From Janthinobacterium lividum (GTDB lineage: Bacteria; Pseudomonadota; Gammaproteobacteria; Burkholderiales; Burkholderiaceae_D), in NCBI RefSeq assembly GCF_023509035.1, contig NZ_CP075583.1:434001-498000 (forward strand): a DNA stretch of 64,000 nt, read 5' to 3'. Both the position numbers and the translations under genes were made by a program. Below, in pieces: positions 25,858 through 35,470 of the stretch; position 1 is the first letter of the stretch; every line of letters begins with the position of its first letter. The notes beneath the pieces were generated by a model. That model was given only the letters and a program-made list of their open reading frames with translations, was not told the DNA's origin and did not search any database.

Positions 25858-27648
25858 TTAGAACAGGTCTGCGTCGAGTGCCATCAGGTTGGCCGAACCG
25901 GAACGCGCCTGACGGATCAGGGTTGCCGTCTCAGGCTGCAAGCGGGCGAAGTAGAAACGTGCGGTAGCCAGTTTGGCGGTGTAGAACTTGTCGCCGCTGG
26001 ACTCTTTTTCGAGGGCGATCTTGGCCATCTGCGCGAACAGATAGCTGTAGATCATGTGGCCGACGACGCGCAGGTAAGGCACGCATGCCGCGCCCACTTC
26101 GTCCGGATTCTGGAAGGCCTTCATGCCAATTTCCATGGTCAGCTTGGTGACTTTGTCGCCCAGGTCGCCCAGTGGCGTGACGAATTCGCTCATCGCTTCA
26201 TCGGTGCCGTTGTCTTCGACGAAGGCCTTGATCTTTTCGCCGAACTTGCGCAGCTTGGCGCCGTTGTCGCCCAGGATCTTGCGGCCCAGCAGATCCAGCG
26301 ACTGGATCGTGTTCGTGCCTTCGTAGATCATGTTGATGCGCGCGTCGCGCACATACTGTTCCATGCCCCATTCCGAGATGTAGCCGTGGCCACCGAATAC
26401 CTGCATCGCGTCCGAGGTGGCGATCCAGGCGTTGTCGGTGATGAAGGCCTTGATAACGGGCGTCAGCAGCGCCACTTCGTCGGCCGCTTCCTTGCGTACG
26501 TCGGCGTCAGGATGGTGCAGTTCGCGGTCGATCTGCAGCGCCACGTACGAGGTGAAAGCGCGCGCGCCTTCGGCGTAGGCTTTGCCCGTCAACAGCATGC
26601 GGCGCACGTCAGGGTGCACGATGATGCGGTCGGCCGGCAGTTCCGGGTTCTTGATGCCGGACAGCGAACGCATTTGCGTGCGGTCCTTGGCGTAGATCAG
26701 CGCGTTCTGGTAAGCGATTTCCGTCAGGCCCAGCGACTGCATGCCCACGCCCAGACGGGCCGCGTTCATGAAGACGAACATGGCGTTGAGGCCCTTGTTC
26801 GGCTGGCCGATGATCCAGCCTTTCGCGCCGTCCAGGTTCATCTGGCAGGTCGAGTTGCCGTGGATGCCCATTTTTTCTTCGATGGCGCCGCAGGTGATCG
26901 GGTTGCGCTCACCGACCGTGCCATCCGCGTTCGGCAGGAATTTCGGTACCAGGAACAGCGAGATGCCTTTCGAGCCTTCCGGTGCGTCCGGCACGCGGGC
27001 CAGCACCAGGTGCAGGATGTTTTCCGCCATGTCGTGCTCGCCGGCCGAGATGAAGATCTTGTTGCCGGTGATGGTCCAGGAACCGTCCGCCTCAGGCAGC
27101 GCTTTCGAGCGCAGCAGGCCCAGATCGGTGCCGCAGTGCGGTTCGGTCAGGCACATGGTGCCCGTCCATTCGCCCGACACCAGTTTCGGCAGGTAGACTT
27201 CCTTCTGGTGGTCGGTGCCGTGTTCCTTCAGGCACTCGTAGGCGCCGTGCGACAGGCCAGGGTACATGGACCAGGCCTGGTTCGACGAGTTCAGCATTTC
27301 ATAGAACGAATTGTTCAGCACGACAGGCAAGCCCTGGCCGCCGTATTCCGGATCGCAAGCCAAGGCCGCCCAGCCGCCTTCGACGTACTGCTTGTAGGCT
27401 TCTTTAAAGCCTTTCGGCGTGGTCACGCTTTTCGTGACGGGGTCATGGTGGCAGCCTTCGCGGTCGCCGGAGTGGTTCAGCGGGAACAATACTTCGGAGG
27501 TGAATTTGCCGCCCTCTTCCAGCACCTGGTTGATGATGTCGGCGTCGACGTCGGCGTACGACGGCATTTGCTTCAGTTCTTCTTCCACTTGCAGGAACTC
27601 ATGCAGGACGAATTGCATATCCCGGATTGGCGCGACGTATTGACCCAT
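25858..27648 (-). CDS. acyl-CoA dehydrogenase with C-terminal extension (FadE-type)
   Basis: 596-residue FAD enzyme for the first oxidation step; ATG 27648 with AGGAGAAAATT upstream. Signatures: CLTEPHCGTDLGLLRSKA, EDG-type core, GIKNPELPADRIIVHPDVRRM, and the flavin-binding end DAMQVFGGHGYISEWGMEQYVRDARI. The extra C-terminal domain (VTPLGDLGDKVTKL onwards) places it with the long 590-600-residue acyl-CoA dehydrogenases common in Burkholderiales fad clusters. It is 14 bp upstream of the dehydrogenase/hydratase gene, so both are co-transcribed. Confidence 0.93.
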   Translation of the reverse strand: MGQYVAPIRDMQFVLHEFLQVEEELKQMPSYADVDADIINQVLEEGGKFTSEVLFPLNHSGDREGCHHDPVTKSVTTPKGFKEAYKQYVEGGWAALACDPEYGGQGLPVVLNNSFYEMLNSSNQAWSMYPGLSHGAYECLKEHGTDHQKEVYLPKLVSGEWTGTMCLTEPHCGTDLGLLRSKALPEADGSWTITGNKIFISAGEHDMAENILHLVLARVPDAPEGSKGISLFLVPKFLPNADGTVGERNPITCGAIEEKMGIHGNSTCQMNLDGAKGWIIGQPNKGLNAMFVFMNAARLGVGMQSLGLTEIAYQNALIYAKDRTQMRSLSGIKNPELPADRIIVHPDVRRMLLTGKAYAEGARAFTSYVALQIDRELHHPDADVRKEAADEVALLTPVIKAFITDNAWIATSDAMQVFGGHGYISEWGMEQYVRDARINMIYEGTNTIQSLDLLGRKILGDNGAKLRKFGEKIKAFVEDNGTDEAMSEFVTPLGDLGDKVTKLTMEIGMKAFQNPDEVGAACVPYLRVVGHMIYSYLFAQMAKIALEKESSGDKFYTAKLATARFYFARLQPETATLIRQARSGSANLMALDADLF

Positions 27649-27725
27649 AATTTTCTCCTGAAGACGATTAGCTAAAGTGTTGTACTTGTAGTGCGTGTGC
27701 GTTATTGCGGATACTGCCTGACGGC

Positions 27726-28328
27726 TTATTTGCTTGTGACGGAATTCTGGTACGACGCCAGCAGGCGGATAAAGCCCGCTTGCGCCCGTTCGATGCTGCC
27801 CGGCACGCGCAGGAAGCGCGCGTCGTGATGCAGGGCCAGGATCAGGCCATACATCTCGTACACCAGCTGCTGCGCGTCCGTGTCCGCTTTCAGGTCGCCC
27901 GTGGCGATCGATTGCTCGACACAGCGCAGCAGCGCGCCCTGCCAGGCCCGTACCATGGCCACCAGGGCCTCGCGGATGGGACCGGGACGGTCGTCATACT
28001 CGACGGCGCCGCTGATATAGATGCAGCCGGAGGCGATTTCCACGCTGACCCGCTTGACCCAGCGCGCAAACATCGATTGCAGGCGCTGGATACCGCGTGG
28101 TTCTTTCATGCTGGGGAAAAAGACTTCTTGCTCGAAACGATAGTGGTAAAGCTTCAGCACTTCCATCTGCAAGTCCTCACGCGAGCCAAAGTGGGCAAAC
28201 ACGCCCGACTTGCTCATGTTCATTTTGTCCGCAAGCAGCCCAATGGTCAGGCCTTCCAGTCCGTCGCGGCTGGACAGGTCCAGCGCCACGTCGAGGATGG
28301 CTGCACGGGTCAGTTCGCCCTTGCGCAT
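27726..28328 (-). CDS. TetR/AcrR family regulator of the fad cluster
   Basis: 200 residues from MRKGELTRAAILDVALDLSS (ATG 28328); an in-frame ATG at 28412 is not supported. Helix-turn-helix 8-55: GLTIGLLADKMNMSKSGVFA and HFGSREDLQ. The C-terminal part (SGCIYISGAVEYDDRPGPIREAL) is the TetR_C_11-like ligand domain common in fatty-acid regulators. It heads the leftward beta-oxidation run, 77 bp before the acyl-CoA dehydrogenase, and probably represses it in response to acyl-CoA. I could not find a clear palindromic operator upstream. Confidence 0.87.
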   Translation of the reverse strand: MRKGELTRAAILDVALDLSSRDGLEGLTIGLLADKMNMSKSGVFAHFGSREDLQMEVLKLYHYRFEQEVFFPSMKEPRGIQRLQSMFARWVKRVSVEIASGCIYISGAVEYDDRPGPIREALVAMVRAWQGALLRCVEQSIATGDLKADTDAQQLVYEMYGLILALHHDARFLRVPGSIERAQAGFIRLLASYQNSVTSK

Positions 28329-28585
28329 GAATTTGACTGAAGTATTCAAGATGTCCGTTCTAAAAGTGATGTTGCCGATTTGGCGGACTGAAGCGAGGGT
28401 AAAAAAAAGCACGCTCCGAAAAAATCCGAACGCTCGTACTATTATCCACTACCACGTAAAAGTCAAACGGGAATTTTAGAGCCGGCGTTCTATTGGTGCA
28501 GCGCAGCATTTTTTGGCTACGTGTTTGTATCGATTTCGGGAGGCAAAAGCGTCGCGCGCCCTTGCCTTCCCACGACAGGAAAACT

Positions 28586-28975
28586 TCAGGAAAGGTCGCC
28601 TGCCTTGCTCAGTTGACGGCGGTCGCGCTTGGTCGGCCTCCCCTTGATGGTGGTGCCCGGCTCGCGGAACAGCTTGCGCTCCTCGGCCAGCTGCTCACGG
28701 CGGGCGATGCTGGCCGGTGTTTCCCCATACAGCAAGCGCGCCACGGGCGCCGCGCCGCGCTTGTCGGACAGGCCCAGCACGGCCACCTCCCATGTCTCCG
28801 CGCCATTGTCGATGGCCAGTTCGTCGCCCACGCGCAGGCTGCGCGCCGGTTTTACGCGCTCGCCGCCCACTTTTACTTTACCCGTGTCGACAGCTTCGCT
28901 GGCCAGCGAGCGCGTCTTGAAGAAGCGCGCCGCCCACAGCCATTTGTCCAGCCTTACCGTTGTCATCTCGTTCAT
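28586..28975 (-). CDS. hslR: RNA-binding S4 domain protein, Hsp15-like
   Basis: 129 residues with an S4 domain at about 5-65 (VRLDKWLWAARFFKTRSLASEAVDTGKVKVGG minus ends, RVKPARSLRVGDEL) and a basic tail (TTIKGRPTKRDRRQLSK). This is the Hsp15 layout. In E. coli Hsp15 binds free 50S subunits that carry a stalled nascent chain. The start overlaps the clsB stop (ATGA), so the genes are translationally coupled; an ATG three codons later is an alternative. Confidence 0.88.
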   Translation of the reverse strand: MNEMTTVRLDKWLWAARFFKTRSLASEAVDTGKVKVGGERVKPARSLRVGDELAIDNGAETWEVAVLGLSDKRGAAPVARLLYGETPASIARREQLAEERKLFREPGTTIKGRPTKRDRRQLSKAGDLS

Positions 28976-30137
28976 GCGTACTTGCCTACTGAAAAAATGC
29001 GCATCACCAGTCGGTACACGAGGAAGGCGGCTTCATAACCGATACGCCTGAAGCGGCCGATGTGCTTGAAATCATCCTGGTGAATGACGATGCCGTCCGC
29101 CACGCCCTGCTCGATATGCTGGCGCAGGCTTTGCGCGAACGCCACGTCCTTGATGACCACGTTCGCTTCCTGGTTCAGGAACAGGCTCAGCGCGTCAATA
29201 TTGCTGGAGCCGACCGTCGCCCAGTCATCATCGACCACGGCCACCTTAGCGTGCAGCTGCGTCTTGCGGTATTCGACGATTTTCACGCCCGCGGCCAGCA
29301 GTTTCGGGTAAAACGAGTGCGCCACGGCATCTTGCATGCGGAACTCGCCCACGCCGATCAGCAAGACCACGTCGACGCCCCGCCGGGCCGCCTGGGCCAG
29401 CGCGTGGCGCAGCTTGTGCCCGGGCGCGAAATACGGGTTGGCCAGCATCACGCTCTTGCGCGCCTGGCCCAGCGCCTGCAGGTAGGCGCGCTGGATGGTA
29501 CGGCGGTTGCGCAGGTTGTCGCGCACGACAAAGCCGGCCACGACAGGGTTTTTCGCCAGCTCCTTGCTGACGACGCGCATCTTGCGATACAGCTTGATAC
29601 GCCGCACCAGGTTCATTTTCCCCAATCGCGCCCACTGCGCATGCGCCTCTTCATGGATGGCGTCCACCAGCGGGCCCTTCACCTGCACGGCAAAGTCCCA
29701 GCGCGGCGCTTCCAGGCTGATGTTGTGGTCGTAGTCGCAAAACATGTCGTCGTTGATATTGATACCGCCCACCAGGGCAATTTCGCCATCGGCCACGCAA
29801 ATCTTGCGGTGCGTGCGCGTGATGCCGCGCCGGAACCACGGATTGAAGATGCGGTGGTGCACGCCGGCCGCTTCCAGCTGCGCATGCATGGCCTTGACCC
29901 GGCGGTTGCCCGTGCCGGAACCAGTCCGTGATCATGCACACCAGCACGCCCGCGCGCGGCGGCACGCTTGAGCGCATCGAGCACCAGCGTGCCCGTGGCG
30001 TCGTCGGCAAAGATATACGTTTCGAAATAGACTTCCGAGCGCGCGCCGTCGATGGCCGCAATCAGGGCAGGAAAGTAATCGGTGCCGCAATACAGCAGCT
30101 TGATGTCGTTGTGGGCGATAAAATTGACTGTGCGCAT
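28972..30137 (-). CDS. clsB: cardiolipin synthase B-type phospholipase D protein (two frameshifts)
   Basis: About 387 residues after repair. N-terminus MRTVNFIAHNDIKLLYCGTD and two HxKx4D phospholipase D motifs: THRKICVADGEIALVGG and LHAKVAVVDDDWATVGSSNID. These catalyse transfer of a phosphatidyl group to make cardiolipin at the inner membrane. Two single-base insertions lie 32 bp apart: one C too many in CCC at 29949-29951 and one G too many in GG at 29917-29918 (plus strand). Removing both gives GVLVCMITDWFGTGNRRVKA. The gene follows an EEP-family gene by 9 bp, the ybhP-clsB arrangement known from enterics. Confidence 0.85.
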
Positions 30138-30146
30138 GCCGGCAGT

Positions 30147-30968
30147 CTACGCGAGTTTTAAAGCGGCAACGATCGGCGCGTGGTCCGACAGTTTGGCCCA
30201 CAAGGTGCCATGCATCACTTGCGCGCCTTCCACGTGGAAACCGCGCACATAGATGCGGTCCAGGCGGAACCATGGCAAGGCGGCGGGAAAGGTGCGCGCC
30301 GGTACGGGCACGGGTGGCTTCGTCTGGCGCCGCGCCAGGGTGCGCACCAGGTCGCCCAGCGCCGAGTTCGATGCGCGCTGGTCGAACACTTCCACCACAC
30401 CGAGCGCATTGCGCAGCTTGTCGCTAAGCGTATTGCGCCAGTCGTTGAAGTCGCCGGCGATGATGACGGGTTCGCCGTTCGGCGCCGATTCCATGACGGC
30501 GTCGATCAACGCCTGCGCCTGGCGCCCGCGTCCCGATTCGAACAGGCCCAGGTGCACCACATAGCAATGCACGTCGGCCTGCGGTGTCTGGAGCACGCAA
30601 TGCAGGATGCCGCGCTGCTCGTAGGCATGGTCGGAGACATCGTGGTTGGTTTGCGAGGCGATGGGGAACTTGCTGAGCAAGGCATTGCCATGGTGGCCAT
30701 GGTCATACACGGCATTCATGCCATACGCGGAATGGTGCTCGGCGCCGGCAAAGAATTCATGCTGCGATGCTTCCGGCCAATGCTTGTGGCCGTTTTTCTC
30801 GGCGCCAAAGCGGGCCGCATTGCGGTCATGCTTGCCTTGCACTTCCTGCAAAAAGACGACATCGGCATTGAAGAGAGCGATCGCCTGCTTCAATGCGTGA
30901 ACCCTGGGCAAGCCCCGCACGGAGGAGACACCCTTGTGAATATTATAAGTTGCTACGCGGATTTTCAT
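30147..30968 (-). CDS. endonuclease/exonuclease/phosphatase family protein (YbhP-like)
   Basis: 273 residues. EEP-fold landmarks: VATYNIHKG (Asn), VVFLQEVQG (catalytic Glu), VIIAGDFNDWRN (Asp, Asn) and LSDHAPIVA (Asp-His pair). No signal peptide. In E. coli the homologue ybhP sits next to clsB (ybhO), as here. A role in phospholipid or phosphodiester metabolism is inferred from that neighbourhood; the substrate is unknown. Confidence 0.86.
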   Translation of the reverse strand: MKIRVATYNIHKGVSSVRGLPRVHALKQAIALFNADVVFLQEVQGKHDRNAARFGAEKNGHKHWPEASQHEFFAGAEHHSAYGMNAVYDHGHHGNALLSKFPIASQTNHDVSDHAYEQRGILHCVLQTPQADVHCYVVHLGLFESGRGRQAQALIDAVMESAPNGEPVIIAGDFNDWRNTLSDKLRNALGVVEVFDQRASNSALGDLVRTLARRQTKPPVPVPARTFPAALPWFRLDRIYVRGFHVEGAQVMHGTLWAKLSDHAPIVAALKLA

Positions 30969-31039
30969 GCCTTGATTCTACTCCCAGACGGGCCCCGCGC
31001 GGCGCCAGTGTAGGTGCGCGTGCGCACCTACACGCACAA

Positions 31040-31333
31040 TCAGGCCAGCATGCGTCCCACGCCCGCCGTCACGCTGACGATCAGCGCGGTGATGCCCGCC
31101 GCCCAGACGATCTTGACCAGCAACGGTGCGCCGCGCCAGGCGACGGTGCGCTTGCCCTTGGCAAACGCGCCAGGATGCAGCAGCCAGCCGATCGCCATCA
31201 GCGGCATGCCGATGGGCGGCGTGCGGCCGGGCACTGTGGAGCTAAACAGCAGGAAGATAAAGCACAGGCAAAAAACGATGCCGACGGTGCCCAGGAGTTT
31301 TTGCTGCGTTGTCAAATGTAACCAGTTCAACAT
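31040..31333 (-). CDS. small membrane protein of unknown function
   Basis: 97 residues with about three hydrophobic spans: LLGTVGIVFCLCFIFLLFS (14-32), PPIGMPLMAIGWLL (39-52) and VKIVWAAGITALIVSVTAG (74-92). Charged loops are short. I recognise no family. It stands alone between nudB (19 bp upstream) and the EEP gene on the same strand, and may be part of that leftward operon. Confidence 0.65.
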   Translation of the reverse strand: MLNWLHLTTQQKLLGTVGIVFCLCFIFLLFSSTVPGRTPPIGMPLMAIGWLLHPGAFAKGKRTVAWRGAPLLVKIVWAAGITALIVSVTAGVGRMLA

Positions 31334-31352
31334 GGAATGCTTTCTAGGAAAA

Positions 31353-31817
31353 TCAGGTGGGGCGCGCCAGGCCCGTCATGGCCGGCAATTGCAAAATCGC
31401 TTCCGCGTTGGACGACGAGAAACAGCGGTCGGCCGCCGCCAGATAGGGTAGCCACGCGTACTGCAAGTGTTCGCGCGGACTCAGGGTAATGGCGATGTCG
31501 CGCGGCACTTGCACGCTGAACACGTGTTCCGTGTTGCGCATCACGCCGGGCGCATAGCGGTGGCGCCAGATCGGATAGATCTCGTACACATTCGACAAGT
31601 TCCAGTCGCGCAGCACGATCTCGTGCCCATCGACAACGATGCCGGTTTCTTCAGCCAATTCGCGCGCGGCCGTCTGCAGCAGCGCTTCGTCGACGGCATC
31701 GACGGAACCCGTCACCGATTGCCAGAAACCGGGTTGGCCCGCGCGCTCGATCAGCAAGACGTCAAGGTCAGCCGTATGGATGACGACCAGCACGGAAACA
31801 GGAATTTTATGAGTCAT
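31353..31817 (-). CDS. nudB: dihydroneopterin triphosphate diphosphatase (Nudix)
   Basis: 154 residues from MTHKIPVSVLVVIHTADLDV (ATG 31817). Nudix box from Gly37 to about Ile60, with ARELAEETGI at 51-60. SVTGSVD and YAPGVMRNTEHVFSV fit NudB (FolQ), which removes pyrophosphate from dihydroneopterin triphosphate in folate synthesis. The gene follows aspS, but a strong terminator ends only 10 bases before its ATG and no SD is visible. It is therefore either read through from aspS or translated from an almost leaderless message. Confidence 0.85.
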   Translation of the reverse strand: MTHKIPVSVLVVIHTADLDVLLIERAGQPGFWQSVTGSVDAVDEALLQTAARELAEETGIVVDGHEIVLRDWNLSNVYEIYPIWRHRYAPGVMRNTEHVFSVQVPRDIAITLSPREHLQYAWLPYLAAADRCFSSSNAEAILQLPAMTGLARPT

Positions 31818-31827
31818 ATCAACAATG

Positions 31828-31854
31828 AAAAAGGCGCCACAACAGCGCCTTTTT
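31828..31854 (-). terminator. terminator between aspS and nudB
   Basis: Arms AAAAAGGCGC (31828-31837) and GCGCCTTTTT (31845-31854) with a seven-base loop. It has A/T tracts on both sides, so it can act in both directions. On the minus strand it ends aspS transcripts, with the T tract stopping 10 bases before the nudB start. Confidence 0.8.
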
Positions 31855-31901
31855 TTGCATAGCGGATCAAACAGCGGCCGCCTGGGCAGCCGCATGCTTC
31901 A

Positions 31902-33704
31902 TTACACTACTTTAGGCTCGGCGCTGCGCAAACGGATGTGCAGTTCGCGCAATTGCTTCTCGTCCACTTCCGACGGCGCATGGGTCAGCAAATCTTGCGC
32001 GCGTTGGGTTTTCGGGAAGGCGATCACGTCGCGGATCGATTCGGAACCCGTCATCATGGTCACGATACGGTCCAGGCCGAATGCCAGGCCACCATGCGGT
32101 GGCGCGCCGTATTGCAGGGCGTCGAGCAAGAAGCCGAATTTCAGCTGCGCTTCTTCGGCGTCGATCTTCAGTGCACGGAAGACCTTGCTTTGCACTTCTT
32201 CGCGGTGGATACGGATCGAACCGCCGCCCAGTTCCCAACCGTTCAAGACCATGTCGTAGGCCTTGGCGATGCAGGCGCCCGGATCGCTTTCCAGCATGTC
32301 TTCATGGCCGTCTTTCGGCGCCGTGAACGGATGGTGGGTTGCCGTCCAGCGGTCCGCTTCTTCGTCGTGCTCGAACATCGGGAAGTCGACCACCCACAAT
32401 GGCTTCCACACGTCCTCGAACAGGCCGGCTTTCTTGCCGAACTCGCTGTGACCGATTTTCACGCGCAGCGCGCCGATGGCGTCGTTGACGACCTTGGCCT
32501 TGTCCGCGCCGAAGAAGATCAGGTCGCCGTCTTGCGCGCCGGTCTGCTCGAGGATCGTGGCCAGCACGTCGGCAGGCAGGAACTTGACGATCGGCGACTG
32601 CAAGCCTTCAGGACCCTTGGCTTTCTCGTTGACCTTGATGTAGGCGAGGCCCTTGGCGCCGTAGATGGCGACGAACTGGGTGTAGGCGTCGATTTCCGAA
32701 CGGGGCATGCTGCCGCCTTGCGGTACGCGCAGGGCCACCACGCGGCCGCCCTTCATGTTGGCCGCGCCGTTGAAGACCTTGAACTCGACCGACTTCATGA
32801 CTTCGGTCAAGTCCGTGAAGGCCAGCTTGACGCGCATGTCCGGCTTGTCGGAACCGTACAAACCCATCGCTTCGGCAAAATCCATCACCGGGAACGGGTT
32901 CGGCAAGTCGATGTTCAAGGTGTTCTTGAAGACGACGCGGATCATGTCTTCGAACAGGTCGCGGATTTCCTGTTCCGTCAGGAACGAGGTTTCGCAGTCG
33001 ATCTGCGTGAATTCAGGCTGGCGGTCAGCGCGCAAGTCTTCGTCGCGGAAGCACTTGGTGATCTGGTAGTAACGGTCGAAGTTGGCGACCATCAACAGTT
33101 GCTTGAACAATTGCGGCGATTGCGGCAAGGCGAAGAAGCTGCCCGCGTTGACGCGCGACGGCACCAGGTAATCGCGCGCGCCTTCTGGCGTGGACTTGGT
33201 CAGCATCGGCGTTTCGATGTCGATGAAGCCCAGCGCGTCGAGGTACTTGCGCACTTCCATCGTCACCTTGTAGCGCAGGCGCAGGTTGTTTTGCATTTGC
33301 GGGCGGCGCAGGTCCAGCACGCGGTGCGTCAAACGCGTCGTTTCCGACAGGTTGTCGTCGTCCAGCTGGAACGGCACGGGCACGGAAGGGTTCAGCACTT
33401 CCAGCTCCGAGCAGACCACTTCGATCTTGCCGGACTTCAGGTTGTTGTTGATGGTGCCTTCGATACGGTTGGTCACGACGCCCGTCACGCGCAGGCAGAA
33501 TTCGTTGCGCACGGCTTCGGCGACCTTGAACATCTCCGCTTGTTCCGGGTTGCAGACGATTTGCACCAGGCCTTCACGGTCGCGCAAGTCGATGAAAATC
33601 AGGCTGCCGTGGTCGCGGCGGCGATGTACCCAGCCGCACAGGCTGACGGTTTGTCCCAGCATGGCTTCGGTAACGAGGCCGCAGTATTCAGTACGCATAG
33701 ACAT
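31902..33704 (-). CDS. aspS: aspartate--tRNA ligase
   Basis: 600 residues, the normal bacterial AspRS length. OB-fold anticodon domain at the N-terminus ([22 protein letters not shown]), class II core with motif 2 ([21 protein letters not shown]) and motif 3 ([13 protein letters not shown]), and the bacterial GAD insertion between. It charges tRNA-Asp. Whether it also charges tRNA-Asn cannot be decided here. It lies in a leftward run after DUF502 and FmdB genes, a common betaproteobacterial arrangement. Confidence 0.97.
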   Translation of the reverse strand: MSMRTEYCGLVTEAMLGQTVSLCGWVHRRRDHGSLIFIDLRDREGLVQIVCNPEQAEMFKVAEAVRNEFCLRVTGVVTNRIEGTINNNLKSGKIEVVCSELEVLNPSVPVPFQLDDDNLSETTRLTHRVLDLRRPQMQNNLRLRYKVTMEVRKYLDALGFIDIETPMLTKSTPEGARDYLVPSRVNAGSFFALPQSPQLFKQLLMVANFDRYYQITKCFRDEDLRADRQPEFTQIDCETSFLTEQEIRDLFEDMIRVVFKNTLNIDLPNPFPVMDFAEAMGLYGSDKPDMRVKLAFTDLTEVMKSVEFKVFNGAANMKGGRVVALRVPQGGSMPRSEIDAYTQFVAIYGAKGLAYIKVNEKAKGPEGLQSPIVKFLPADVLATILEQTGAQDGDLIFFGADKAKVVNDAIGALRVKIGHSEFGKKAGLFEDVWKPLWVVDFPMFEHDEEADRWTATHHPFTAPKDGHEDMLESDPGACIAKAYDMVLNGWELGGGSIRIHREEVQSKVFRALKIDAEEAQLKFGFLLDALQYGAPPHGGLAFGLDRIVTMMTGSESIRDVIAFPKTQRAQDLLTHAPSEVDEKQLRELHIRLRSAEPKVV

Positions 33705-33767
33705 AAAATTCTCAGTTCAGGTTAGTGAGTGTTCAATCCGGCCACGTCCCGCATGGGACGCCTGCCT

Positions 33768-34409
33768 TTATTCTTTGGCTGCCGGGGCCGGTACAGCAAC
33801 AACTTCCGCAGGCGCCACCACGCCCATCGAGACGATATATTTGAGCGCCGCATCGACGCTCATGTCGAGTTCGACGACATCGCTGCGCTTCATCATCAGG
33901 AAGAAGCCTGACGTCGGGTTGGGTGTGGTCGGCACGTACACGCTGACATAGTCGCCCACCAGGTGGTTCGCCGCATCGCCGCCCGGCACGCCGGTCAGGA
34001 AAGCGATGGTCCAGGAGTTCTGGTGCGGATACGGCACCAGCACGGCCTTGCGGAAGGCATTGCCCGACGGGGAAAACAGGGTATCCGACACTTGCTTGAC
34101 GCTCGAATACAGGGAGTTGACGATGGGTATGCGTTGCAGCAATTTTTCCCACAGTTTCACCACGTAATTGCCGACCAGGTTATTGGTCAGCAAGCCCGTG
34201 AAGAACACGATCAGTACCGTCAATACCGTGCCCAGGCCGGGAATGGTGCTCAGCGCGGGAACCTTGCGGCCGAACCATACGCTAGGCTGCGTACTGCCGG
34301 GCACCAGCAATAGCGACTGGTCCATCGTGCTGATCACCAGATTCAAGACCCAGGCGGTAATGGCCAAGGGAACCAAAATCAGCAATCCGGTAATAAAGTA
34401 TTTACGCAT
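33768..34409 (-). CDS. DUF502 family membrane protein
   Basis: 213 residues from MRKYFITGLLILVPLAITAW (ATG 34409). Two transmembrane spans (5-24 and about 54-75, LTVLIVFFTGLLTNNLVG), then a soluble domain with IVNSLYSSVKQVSDTL and VGDYVSVYVPTTPNPTSGFF, the DUF502 signature. The end is Ala/Pro-rich. Function unknown; the gene is regularly placed upstream of aspS in betaproteobacteria. Confidence 0.88.
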   Translation of the reverse strand: MRKYFITGLLILVPLAITAWVLNLVISTMDQSLLLVPGSTQPSVWFGRKVPALSTIPGLGTVLTVLIVFFTGLLTNNLVGNYVVKLWEKLLQRIPIVNSLYSSVKQVSDTLFSPSGNAFRKAVLVPYPHQNSWTIAFLTGVPGGDAANHLVGDYVSVYVPTTPNPTSGFFLMMKRSDVVELDMSVDAALKYIVSMGVVAPAEVVAVPAPAAKE

Positions 34410-34449
34410 CGGTTTCTCGGTAATGGAACATATCGGCGCGGCGCGCTTT

Positions 34450-34758
34450 TCAGTCCGCTTTCGGTGCGGCCGCAGCCGGGGCGGGGGCAGGCGCAGCAGC
34501 AGGCGCGCTCTCGGCGGCCGGGGTGGGCTTGGCGCCATCGGCCGGGCCCGTCGGAATGGCAGTGGTGGGCGCCGTGCCGCCGCGGAAATCGGTCGCGTAC
34601 CAGCCAGTGCCCTTCAATTGGAAACCGGCGGCCGTCAATTGTTTCTTGAAACTGGGCTTGCCGCACGACAGGCACACCGTCAGTACTGGATCGGAGATCT
34701 TTTGCAAGACATCCTTGGCAAAACCACACTCGTCACAACGGTAAGCGTAAATCGGCAT
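34450..34758 (-). CDS. FmdB-type zinc ribbon protein
   Basis: 102 residues; ATG 34758 with GGAGTAGAG upstream. A zinc ribbon with Cys8, Cys11, Cys29 and Cys32 (YAYRCDECG; VCLSCGKPS), then LKGTGWYATDF, typical of the FmdB putative regulatory family. The last 40 residues are low-complexity Ala/Pro. Role unknown. It sits just before DUF502 and aspS. Confidence 0.9.
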   Translation of the reverse strand: MPIYAYRCDECGFAKDVLQKISDPVLTVCLSCGKPSFKKQLTAAGFQLKGTGWYATDFRGGTAPTTAIPTGPADGAKPTPAAESAPAAAPAPAPAAAAPKAD

Positions 34759-34849
34759 CTCTACTCCGAGAAAATCATCAAAAACCCTGAATTATAAAGC
34801 TTTTCCGCCGTTCCCAGCGGAAAATGCCCGCTCACTCGGCCTGTCAGGC

Positions 34850-35452
34850 TCAGTCCGCCCGGCGGCGCCAGCTCATCCAGCGCTCCTTGCCGGCGAAGAC
34901 GGTTATGGAATCGTCCACGGCCTCGTCGGCCAGGCAGTCGAAATGCGGCGCCAGCAATTCCTGCAGTTTCTCACGAGAGATGCCAAAGGGCGGTCCCTTG
35001 GCATTGTCATCAAAGAAAAAGTAACCGGCCAGCATGGCGCCCGGCGCCAGCAGCTGCGCCCAGCGGGCCGCCACTTGCGGCCACATGGCGCGCGGCATGG
35101 CGCACAGGAAAGCCCGTTCATAGATCAGGTCCAGCGGCGCAACAGCTTCCCAGGCAAAAAAATCCGCTTCCACCACCTGCCCTGCCCGTTCGCCGACGAC
35201 GGCGCGCGCGGCAGCCACGGCGGCCGGGGAAAAGTCGATGGCCGTGGCATCCCAGCCGTGATCGAGCATGAAGACCAGTTCATAGGCCGAGCCGCAGCCG
35301 GGAATCAGGCAGCGCAGCGGCGCCAGACTGCCGGCAACAAAGCTGCGCAGGCGCGACGGCACGCCGCCCTGGTCCCAGGGCGTAAATTGCTTCTCGAAAC
35401 GCTCGTCCCAGAATGCGGGCGAGAGCGGGTCGCGGGTATTGAAGTCAGCCAT
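34850..35452 (-). CDS. SAM-dependent methyltransferase, thiopurine methyltransferase-like
   Basis: 200 residues. FWDERFEKQFTPWDQGGVPS followed by the SAM-binding motif LIPGCGSAYELVFML, then AIDFSPAAV and YERAFLCAMP, a TPMT-like pattern. Such enzymes methylate thiols or chalcogen compounds in bacteria; the substrate is not known. The start is either ATG 35452 or the GTG just before it. It lies 18 bp after ubiB. Confidence 0.84.
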   Translation of the reverse strand: MADFNTRDPLSPAFWDERFEKQFTPWDQGGVPSRLRSFVAGSLAPLRCLIPGCGSAYELVFMLDHGWDATAIDFSPAAVAAARAVVGERAGQVVEADFFAWEAVAPLDLIYERAFLCAMPRAMWPQVAARWAQLLAPGAMLAGYFFFDDNAKGPPFGISREKLQELLAPHFDCLADEAVDDSITVFAGKERWMSWRRRAD

Positions 35453-35470
35453 CACTTACGTCCTCAGCCT

